A stretch of 9,925 bases of DNA, taken from the NCBI GenBank assembly GCA_047622145.1, contig JBLHMO010000116.1, positions 1 to 9,925 on the forward strand, given 5' to 3'. The translations under genes were made by a program, and so were the position numbers. The notes below the pieces were generated by a model, which did not search any database, was not told the origin of the DNA, and was given only the letters and a program-made list of their open reading frames with translations. Positions 1 through 6,166 of the stretch are shown in pieces (within the stretch, counting starts at the first letter, position 1; the number at the start of each line of letters is the position of its first letter). The stretch is from Litorivivens sp047622145 (lineage in GTDB: Bacteria; Pseudomonadota; Gammaproteobacteria; Pseudomonadales; Spongiibacteraceae).

Positions 1-617
1 TCGCCTAAACGGCTGCTGAAATCTTTGTGATCGCTGCGAATGCCCGTGTCAACGATGTAGGCGTGCACACCCTTGCCGCTATAGGTATAGGTGAAGCTCT
101 TGTTGAGGGGAAGGCCAGCCTGATCGATGCGGTCTAAGCCCCAGGTGGCATTGGTCTGCGTTTCTGGTTTGTCCCCGGCAGGAGAGGCTTGGGCGGAAGA
201 GGAGGCTTGGGGCGTAGCGGCTTGGCCAAGCGATATGCGCTGAATGGCATCCTGCTCAACATACTTCACCGCCTTGTCCAGACTGAGGGCGCTTATTTGC
301 GCTTTATTCAGGTAGGCGGCAAATCCGTTCAGTACGCTAGAGAAATTCAGATCCGCCTGACCGCCATAGCTTCGCATTAGCGTGTTGGCGCTGCGGGTGA
401 CATTGAGCCCGTCCTTGAGGACGACTATATAGCGGTTGGGCAGGGCGTCCGACACTTTCAATAGCGTGCCTGCATCAGTGCCGGGAAGGACTTCAGTAAG
501 GGCTTGCGCAGGCTTGTTGACCACCTTGTCTACGCTGTCAAACAAACCCGCGGAGAGTGGGCCAGACAGTAGTAGGGCGAAGATAGTGCGACTGACAAAT
601 ACTTTGTTATTGACCAT
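1..617 (-). CDS. Secreted subtilisin-like serine protease (S8, proteinase K/aqualysin type), N-terminal part
   Basis: About 205 residues are visible; the gene continues past the left edge. I translated it from the reverse strand. A signal peptide (residues 1-23, hydrophobic TIFALLLSGPLSA) is followed by a spacer and an I9-type propeptide at about 60-128, with NRYIVVLKDG near its start and VKYVEQD near its end. A Ser/Ala/Gln/Pro-rich linker follows. The catalytic domain begins around ATWGLDRIDQ (157-166) and reaches the Asp motif GVHAYIVDTGI, where Asp190 is the expected catalytic Asp. The His and Ser motifs lie outside the window. The protein is probably exported and matured by removal of the propeptide. 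I chose the ATG at 617 because GGAAAGAG lies just upstream; an in-frame ATG at 635 has no clear ribosome site. The gene is divergent from the histidine kinase. Family assignment is firm; substrate and full length are unknown. Confidence 0.9.
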   Translation of the reverse strand, partial: MVNNKVFVSRTIFALLLSGPLSAGLFDSVDKVVNKPAQALTEVLPGTDAGTLLKVSDALPNRYIVVLKDGLNVTRSANTLMRSYGGQADLNFSSVLNGFAAYLNKAQISALSLDKAVKYVEQDAIQRISLGQAATPQASSSAQASPAGDKPETQTNATWGLDRIDQAGLPLNKSFTYTYSGKGVHAYIVDTGIRSDHKDFSSRLG

Positions 618-651
618 TTTCTCTTTCCATTTCATTTTTGACCGCTTGTTA

Positions 652-679
652 GCTTCCAGTCGCAGTTGGACTGGGAAGC
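652..679 (-). promoter_or_regulatory. Hairpin or inverted repeat upstream of the protease start
   Basis: Arms 652-661 (GCTTCCAGTC) and 669-679 (GACTGGGAAGC) pair over 10 bp with one bulged G and a 7-base loop. The element lies 35-62 bases upstream of the protease ATG at 617, where a 5' leader would be. There is no T-run on either side, so it is not an intrinsic terminator. It could be a leader-RNA structure or a protein-binding inverted repeat. One GTTAGC hexamer (648-653) abuts it. Confidence 0.4.
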
Positions 680-858
680 CGTCATACATATCGCGTGTGC
701 TGGAATATGCTAACGTGAACTGCACGGAATATCACCCTGCGCTGTAAGCGATTGCGCGAACCGGCGCGATCGCGACCTTTGCACTGTTAATATTGGCTGG
801 AATGACATTGTTGACGTGCTCGGGGTAGGTACATTTCACGATGCAACAACACACATCG

Positions 859-895
859 GTTAGCTACCGTTAGCCATTACTAAAAATGCGCTAAC
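859..895. promoter_or_regulatory. GTTAGC hexamer array, candidate operator
   Basis: GTTAGC occurs at 859-864 and 869-874, exactly 10 bases apart, and its complement GCTAAC at 890-895. The last two copies also form an imperfect inverted repeat: GTTAGCCAT (869-877) against ATGcGCTAAC (886-895), with one extra base and an 8-base centre. Two more copies lie at 648 and 709. The array ends 40 bases before the kinase ATG at 936. The one-turn spacing and inverted partner suggest a transcription-factor site, but the factor is unknown. Confidence 0.4.
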
Positions 896-935
896 TATCT
901 GATATGCGGACTTGGTTTTTCTCAAGGGTGGGCTG

Positions 936-2750
936 ATGTCGAAGTTGCTGGAACCTGATCGAAATAACCAAGTGATCTGGTTTTCCTGGGTATTTGTTGT
1001 CGCTTTCTTTGTTTTGGATCTCCTTATTCCCCCCGCGATCGCGGTGGGAACACTCTATGTCATTGTCATTTTTATGCTCGCGCAGTCAGAGCGCCATGAG
1101 CACTTAGTGTCCGTTGCCTGTCTTTGCGTGACCCTGGTCATACTGGATACCTTTGCCAGCGGACCAGATCAGATCAGCTGGGGCATGTTGGCAAACCGCG
1201 TAATGTCGGTGCTGGCCATCGCCATTGCGACCGCACTGTTGTTACAACAAAAAAACTTGCGGGAGCAGGATAAGGCCAAGGATATACTGTTTCGAAACCT
1301 GCTTGAGTCGGCCCCCGACGCCGTTGTCATTGTCAATGAGCGGGGCCTTATTGAGCTTACCAACAAACAAGTGGAAGTTTTGTTTGGCTATCGCAAGGCG
1401 GAATTGATTGGGCGGCACGTGGAAATGTTAATTCCGCAGCGCTATGTCAAAGACCATTCTCGCCACAGGAAGGGCTACTTTGAGGCGCCAGCGGCGCGCT
1501 CAATGGGGCAAAACTTTGATCTTTTTGCACTCAAGAGTTCTGGCGATGAATTTCCGGTCGAAATCAGCTTAAGTCCGCTGCATACCGATCAGGGTTTATT
1601 AGTCTCTGCGGCGATACGCGATGTAACCGAACGCAGGGAAGCAGACGAGAAGTTTCGCGATCTTTTGAATTCGGCGCCGGACGCGATGGTAATCGTCAAC
1701 CAAGCCGGTGATATTGAACTCGCTAATAAACAGACTGAAATATTGTTTGGCTACGGCAGTGAGGAATTGGTTGGCCAGAAAATCGAAACGCTGCTGCCGG
1801 AACGGTTTCAGGGAAAGCATACCGGCCACCGCCAGAGTTTTTTCAATTCACCCAATGTGCGTGGTATGGGGCAGGGGCTGGAACTATTCGGGCAGAAGAA
1901 AGACGGGTGTGAATTCCCCGTTGAAATCAGCCTAAGTCCGCTCGAAACCAAAGCCGGATTGTTGGTGTCTGCTGCCATTCGAGATGTCTCCGAGCACAAG
2001 GGCAAAGAACGGGAACTCAGTCGTTACGCGCGGCAGTTGGAGAGTAAAAACAAAGAACTGGAGCAATTTGCTTATATTGCATCGCATGACTTACAGGAGC
2101 CTTTGCGTACAATTTCCAGTTTTGTCGACTTGTTGGTGGAAGATTACGGCGACAAAATGGAAGCGGAGGCGGACACTTATCTAAACTATATTTCCGATGC
2201 GTCACATCGAATGACGCAGCTCATCAAAGGCTTGCTGGACTACTCGAGAATCGGCAGCCAGTCTCAGCTTAGCGAAGTGGATTGCGGGCAACTACTGCTT
2301 GAAATCACCAAAGATCTGGACGTTGCTATTGCTGAACAGGGCGCAGAAATCAGTTGGTTGGGTCTGCCTACGCTGGTGACTTATGGCAGTGAACTTAGGC
2401 AGCTACTACAAAACCTGATTGCCAACGCTATAAAATTTCATTCGCCGGGAGCGAAACCCATCGTACAGGTTAGCGCAAAGCTCCATGCAGGCATGTGGAA
2501 GATTACGGTGACTGACAATGGTATCGGTATCGAGGCGCAGTACATGGAACGTATTTTCATGATTTTCCAGCGACTGCATACCCGACAAGAATATGAAGGT
2601 ACCGGTATAGGTTTGGCTCATTGCAAAAAGATTGTCGAGTTGCTTGGCGGTTCTATCTGGGTCGAATCCGTACCGGGAGAGGGTAGTCGCTTTCATTTCA
2701 CCGCAGCCGACCGCTGGCTTGAATGGGAGGACGTTGATGCAGGTGCTTGA
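936..2750 (+). CDS. Membrane histidine kinase with tandem PAS domains
   Basis: A 604-residue sensor kinase. Four probable membrane helices lie at about 13-31, 33-50, 55-75 and 84-105. Two PAS domains follow (about 117-237 and 238-357), roughly 60% identical by eye and 121 residues apart. Each has SAPDA..VIVN, LFGY, EFPVEISLSPL and GLLVSAAIRDV. A short coiled linker leads to a phytochrome-type HisKA domain (QFAYIASHDLQEPL, phosphoacceptor His384) and a HATPase domain with N-box Asn497, DNGIGI (527-532) and GTGIGL (555-560), all intact. The kinase should autophosphorylate and pass phosphate to the regulator encoded directly downstream, whose ORF overlaps this one by 14 bases. I chose the ATG at 936, preceded by AAGGGTGG; a TTG at 912 would add eight residues. 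The stimulus is unknown, and no haem- or flavin-binding PAS signature was recognised. Confidence 0.93.
   Translation: MSKLLEPDRNNQVIWFSWVFVVAFFVLDLLIPPAIAVGTLYVIVIFMLAQSERHEHLVSVACLCVTLVILDTFASGPDQISWGMLANRVMSVLAIAIATALLLQQKNLREQDKAKDILFRNLLESAPDAVVIVNERGLIELTNKQVEVLFGYRKAELIGRHVEMLIPQRYVKDHSRHRKGYFEAPAARSMGQNFDLFALKSSGDEFPVEISLSPLHTDQGLLVSAAIRDVTERREADEKFRDLLNSAPDAMVIVNQAGDIELANKQTEILFGYGSEELVGQKIETLLPERFQGKHTGHRQSFFNSPNVRGMGQGLELFGQKKDGCEFPVEISLSPLETKAGLLVSAAIRDVSEHKGKERELSRYARQLESKNKELEQFAYIASHDLQEPLRTISSFVDLLVEDYGDKMEAEADTYLNYISDASHRMTQLIKGLLDYSRIGSQSQLSEVDCGQLLLEITKDLDVAIAEQGAEISWLGLPTLVTYGSELRQLLQNLIANAIKFHSPGAKPIVQVSAKLHAGMWKITVTDNGIGIEAQYMERIFMIFQRLHTRQEYEGTGIGLAHCKKIVELLGGSIWVESVPGEGSRFHFTAADRWLEWEDVDAGA
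1290..2009 (+). repeat. Tandem PAS-coding duplication, 363-base period
   Basis: Units 1290-1652 and 1653-2009 encode PAS domains in register at a 121-residue offset. The encoded blocks PVEISLSPL and LVSAAIRDV are identical in both units, and the DNA is still visibly similar, for example around 1558-1581 and 1920-1943. The units have diverged at many silent and replacement sites, so this is an old intragenic duplication rather than a recent repeat. Confidence 0.8.
2725..2730 (+). promoter_or_regulatory. Shine-Dalgarno site of the response regulator
   Basis: GGGAGG lies inside the end of the kinase gene, six bases before the ATG at 2737. It supports that start over the upstream in-frame ATG at 2632, which lies deep inside the kinase coding sequence. 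Confidence 0.75.
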
Positions 2751-3195
2751 GTCTATACTGCTGATTGACGACGATCATCCGACAAATTTTTTGCATGCCC
2801 GAGTGCTGCGCAAAATCGGCTACAAGGGCGAAATACATGAAGCCTATAACGCGGAGAAGGCATTGGATTTTCTGCGCAGCGACAGCGCCCGGGCGGCAGA
2901 ACACTCATCGTCTCCCGTCCAGCTTATCTTTCTAGATTTGAATATGCCACGTGTAAATGGCTGGGAGTTCCTCGATCTGTATTCTCAGGAATTTACGTCT
3001 AACGAGCACATAATCGTGGTCTTGACCACCTCGCTAAACCCCGATGACGAACGACGCGCTTACAATTCGCCGCTTGTGAAGGCCTTTCACCGCAAGCCCT
3101 TGGCTGGGGAAATGGTAAAGGACCTTGTTCAGGCTGATTTCATCGCATTCTGGACAGTAAATTCTTGCGCCTCAGGCATAACACCAACTGACTAG
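2737..3195 (+). CDS. Single-domain response regulator (Rcp1-like receiver)
   Basis: A 152-residue protein made almost entirely of one receiver domain, with no DNA-binding or enzymatic output domain. The acidic pocket is LLIDDD (residues 8-13). The phosphoacceptor is Asp67 in LIFLDLNMP, the conserved Thr is at VVLTTS (97-98), and the conserved Lys is Lys120 in FHRKPL. All phosphotransfer residues are present. Stand-alone receivers next to phytochrome-type HisKA kinases are usually the cognate partners, acting by protein contact or as relay intermediates. Its start overlaps the kinase end by 14 bases and has a strong GGGAGG site, so the two are almost certainly co-translated. The last 25 or so residues are not recognisable. 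Downstream output is unknown. Confidence 0.92.
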   Translation: MQVLESILLIDDDHPTNFLHARVLRKIGYKGEIHEAYNAEKALDFLRSDSARAAEHSSSPVQLIFLDLNMPRVNGWEFLDLYSQEFTSNEHIIVVLTTSLNPDDERRAYNSPLVKAFHRKPLAGEMVKDLVQADFIAFWTVNSCASGITPTD

Positions 3196-3257
3196 ATGGC
3201 GCCTTACTTTTGGGAATTTTCCGGGGTGGTTGCACAATTTGATCATGGACTTATACT

Positions 3258-3752
3258 ATGCGTGTAGGCTTCAACAGCACTCTATTTCGTCCGATGGCGC
3301 TGGTATGCCTAATGGTAGCGACTGTTTCGGCCTGCAATATCGATAACCGCAATATTGCGACGGAGTCATCGTCAGAGCCGCCCCCGAAACAATCTCCATC
3401 CCATGCCGAGCCTTTGGCGGCGCCACTTGCCAAGCCTCATCAAAAACTGGGCGTTGAGATGCATTATTTAGTCCAACATCGAGGTGCAGGTCTGCTGAAG
3501 CAGGCGCGTGAGCGCGAGCTAATGGTGAAAGATGGGCTTTTGCGTGTGCAGTTGGCCTATGAGGGGCGCGAAGCTGATTTAGTAGCCGTCTTGGAGGGCT
3601 TGCAGACACCCATTGTGCACCGATTTGTTAAATTTCAGCGACTTGATATCGGTTTGCGCTCCTACAAAGATTTGGATGCCGTGATCAGTTTACGTGCTGT
3701 TTATCGTATCGAGGCGATGAGCTCCCCCATTTTACGAAATAACCCCCCATGA
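3258..3752 (+). CDS. Small lipoprotein with a protease-prodomain-like C-terminal half
   Basis: A 164-residue protein, not recognised as a named family. The N-terminus has Arg at 2 and 11, a hydrophobic stretch (MALVCLMVATVSA) and a lipobox-like VSAC with Cys26 as the likely lipidated residue. Residues 30-62 are Ser/Pro/Ala-rich and probably form a tether. The segment 92-152 (LLRVQLAYEGREADLVAVL, then RAVYRIE) follows the same pattern of alternating strands and helices as residues 71-131 of the next protein, where the subtilase propeptide lies. I infer a free-standing I9-like domain that could inhibit or help fold the adjacent protease in trans. Its stop codon overlaps the protease ATG (ATGA), which implies coupled translation. 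No good ribosome site precedes 3258; the ATG at 3294 is an alternative start but would lose the basic N-region. Confidence 0.8.
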   Translation: MRVGFNSTLFRPMALVCLMVATVSACNIDNRNIATESSSEPPPKQSPSHAEPLAAPLAKPHQKLGVEMHYLVQHRGAGLLKQARERELMVKDGLLRVQLAYEGREADLVAVLEGLQTPIVHRFVKFQRLDIGLRSYKDLDAVISLRAVYRIEAMSSPILRNNPP

Positions 3753-6106
3753 TCCACTTCAGAATTTTTGGCGTTCTTGTCGGACTGATTTTTCTTAACC
3801 CCAGCCTTCCGGCTGCAGAGTGGACTAACCCGAAACTTCGTGCCCAGCAGGCCGAGATTGGGTCCAGTGTTTTATTGCAACCACTGGAGCAGTTTTTCAA
3901 AGGGTCGGATGCCAAAGCCACTTTAGACGGCGGGGTGGCTAGACGGGCGGTCCCGCGAAAGCCAATTTCACTTAATTTGCAGTTGGTCGATGTGGACGAG
4001 GCTTTGCTCACACAAATACGCAGCCTTGGTGCTGAAATTCACTTCTTCTCAGCGAAGTATCGTGCTCTCACGGTAACGGTCACAGATTCGACGCAGTTGT
4101 TGGCCATTACTCGCATGGCCGGGGTTATTTCCGTCGCGGGTCGAGAACCGCATATTAGGCGCGCTGGCACGGTGAGTAGCCGTGCACCCGCGGCACTGCG
4201 TGTGGCGCCACTTAGATCTGCTGGTCATGATGGCGGCACCCGAGTACTGGGTATCTTGTCGGACAGTTTTGCCCGCAGCGCCAAGGTTAGGGACGCTGAT
4301 ACCTCACCCGCTGCCGGCTTGTCGGGTGTATTGCAGGGCAGCCGCCCCCAAGACAGCGGCAACTTGCCGGCTGTTATCCAGCTACTCCAAGACGGTGAAG
4401 CTGATGGCACTGACGAAGGTGCAGCAATGGCTGAGCTGGCCTATGACATAGCACCCGGGCTGGGTATCACATTCCACAGTGCAGGAAATTCGCGAGCAGC
4501 GTTTGCCACAGCTATAGATACCCTCTGCGATGGCAGTAACGCCAATGTCATTGTTGATGATATCGGTTTTGTGCAGGAAGCCTATTATCAAGATGGTCTG
4601 GTTGCGCAGGCGGCGGCTGATTGTGTCGCGCGAGGTACAAGTTTTGTCAGTGCGATTGGCAATGACGGTGACCGTGCCTATCGGCAGATCTATGTCGATA
4701 TTAATCCGGCTTTGGATGATGCTCCCGCATCACCGCCGTTAAGCCCCACGGGGGTTGATCTACACGATTGGGGCGGTGGCGACGGCTTTCTTGAGATTGA
4801 AGTTCCTGCTGGAGGGCGGCTCATCGTCGTATTGCAATGGAATCAGCCTCACGCCAGCGTCAACAGCCGCAATGGTTCACAGATTGATTTGGATTTGTAT
4901 GCGACCAGCCAGGCAGAGGTCGCCGCCTTGCAGCCACTGGGCTTAGGTCATGTTGACCGCAGTGTCAGCGTCCAGGGTGATACTGGGCAACCACTGGGAG
5001 ATGCAGTGGAGTTTTTGATACTAAATGCTGATGCCGGGGCGGCCACGACATTTTTCATTGCGATTGATCACTACCTAGGCTCACAGGAATCCATTCCTCA
5101 AAATTCAGCTACACCGCTGGAGTTCCGCTTAGTTTTTCTCGGTGACCTAAGCCGTGTCGAATACCCATTTAATGGATCTCCGGCTTGGGGGCATCCACTT
5201 GCCGAGGGGGTTATTAGCGTTGCTGCCGTTCCTTGGTGGGAGGCACCAGATTATGCTCCTTCGCAATTAGGCTCAAACGCTATGGCCGCGGAACCCTTTA
5301 GCTCGCGCGCCGGGAATGTTGCCCTACAGTTTGACCGCATAGGAAACTTTGCGCCGGTGTCACGATTTGCACCGACCTTGTCAGGTGTTGACGGCAATAA
5401 TACAAGTTTTTTTGGACGTGATTTTACTGCTAATGCCAGCCCCGGTTTCGGTGAGCCAGACGGGGCCCCAAATTTTTTTGGCACGTCGGCGGCAGCACCC
5501 AACGTGGCAGCGGTGATTGCACTCATTCAAGAAGCTTTTCCTAGTCTAACACCGCGACATATTGCCGATGGGCTTATTGCTACAGCGATCGATGTAAGTG
5601 GCGGCCGAGCACAAGTCGGAACCGATGATGTGAGCGGTGCCGGTTTGATTGATGCCAGTGCCGCAATGAGTTTCTTTCAAGCTAACCCACCGCAAAGTAC
5701 TGACAGCGTGCCCGCTGCCACTGCGGCGGCGGTTAGTGGGGGCGGCAGAAGCAGTGGCGACGGAGGCGGTTGTTTTATCGCGACGGCTGCCTACGGTAGT
5801 TACTGGACAAAAGAAGTGCGTTTACTGAGAGAGTTTCGCGACAGAACATTGCGCCGGTCACCACCGGGACGCTGGCTAATAGAACAATACTATCGAGTGT
5901 CACCACCAATCGCCGAGGCCATTCGCGATAGCGATCGTATGCGTGCGTTGGTGAGATATAGTCTGACAGCGGTTATCTGGACTATTCAATCGCCATGGAT
6001 TGCGCTTGTGTTGCTGTTGACCTTGATCCTGCTCTGTCGCACATTAGTTCGCTCAGTGAGGCCTATAAATATAAGTTCGAAATTGAACTTGGCTAACTCG
6101 GATTGA
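3749..6106 (+). CDS. Exported subtilase with Ser-Glu-Asp-like active site and CFI-box tail
   Basis: A 785-residue protein. The order is: signal peptide (about 1-22); propeptide-like region (about 71-135); catalytic Asp172 in GILSDSF; Glu223 in GTDEGAAMAEL, where ordinary subtilisins have His of HGT; VIVDDIGF (267-274); probable oxyanion Asn305 in SAIGNDGD; a beta-rich PPC-like insert at about 340-465 (VVLQWNQP, IDLDLY); and nucleophile Ser580 in FFGTSAAAP. The Glu in place of His resembles sedolisins (S53) and the S53-like branch of the subtilase superfamily. After a Gly/Ser linker comes a CFI-box segment (CFIATAAYGS from Cys675, VRLLREFRD, YYRVSPP) and one membrane helix (about 743-763), which suggests surface or membrane retention. 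Translation is probably coupled to the preceding lipoprotein by ATGA. Substrate unknown. Confidence 0.88.
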   Translation: MIHFRIFGVLVGLIFLNPSLPAAEWTNPKLRAQQAEIGSSVLLQPLEQFFKGSDAKATLDGGVARRAVPRKPISLNLQLVDVDEALLTQIRSLGAEIHFFSAKYRALTVTVTDSTQLLAITRMAGVISVAGREPHIRRAGTVSSRAPAALRVAPLRSAGHDGGTRVLGILSDSFARSAKVRDADTSPAAGLSGVLQGSRPQDSGNLPAVIQLLQDGEADGTDEGAAMAELAYDIAPGLGITFHSAGNSRAAFATAIDTLCDGSNANVIVDDIGFVQEAYYQDGLVAQAAADCVARGTSFVSAIGNDGDRAYRQIYVDINPALDDAPASPPLSPTGVDLHDWGGGDGFLEIEVPAGGRLIVVLQWNQPHASVNSRNGSQIDLDLYATSQAEVAALQPLGLGHVDRSVSVQGDTGQPLGDAVEFLILNADAGAATTFFIAIDHYLGSQESIPQNSATPLEFRLVFLGDLSRVEYPFNGSPAWGHPLAEGVISVAAVPWWEAPDYAPSQLGSNAMAAEPFSSRAGNVALQFDRIGNFAPVSRFAPTLSGVDGNNTSFFGRDFTANASPGFGEPDGAPNFFGTSAAAPNVAAVIALIQEAFPSLTPRHIADGLIATAIDVSGGRAQVGTDDVSGAGLIDASAAMSFFQANPPQSTDSVPAATAAAVSGGGRSSGDGGGCFIATAAYGSYWTKEVRLLREFRDRTLRRSPPGRWLIEQYYRVSPPIAEAIRDSDRMRALVRYSLTAVIWTIQSPWIALVLLLTLILLCRTLVRSVRPINISSKLNLANSD

Positions 6107-6166
6107 GCTAGGGTAAGCCTGAACAGTTCGGTACAGTGCCCGTTCAACAGAGAAAGCGAATTCTTT

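Larger units (their letters stand above)
618..935. other. Divergent intergenic region between protease and histidine kinase
   Basis: This 318-base stretch separates two divergent genes, so it should hold promoters for both. I see no credible gene in it. It contains a 10-bp hairpin with one bulge near the protease start (652-679) and five GTTAGC/GCTAAC hexamers at 648, 709, 859, 869 and 890. A weak sigma70-like pair can be read on the minus strand (TTAGCA, 17 bases, TATGTA), and its -35 overlaps the 709 hexamer. I do not consider that promoter established. Confidence 0.6.

Noticed and set aside
436..747. 103-residue plus-strand open frame opposite the protease start
   Set aside because: Antisense to the signal and propeptide codons of a well-supported gene, and no family features.
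793..812. Possible sigma54 site (TTGGC ... TTG) upstream of the kinase
   Set aside because: Spacing between the GG and GC-like elements is wrong and the -12 GC is missing.
765..1044. GCGATCGC palindromes at 766-773 and within 1033-1044
   Set aside because: Only two short copies, one inside coding sequence; no array or other sign of function.
3230..3257. TTGCAC, 16 bases, TATACT as a sigma70 promoter for the lipoprotein gene
   Set aside because: The -10 element touches the ATG at 3258, so transcripts would begin inside the gene; the only rescue is the ATG at 3294, which gives a poorer signal peptide. The -35 match is also weak.
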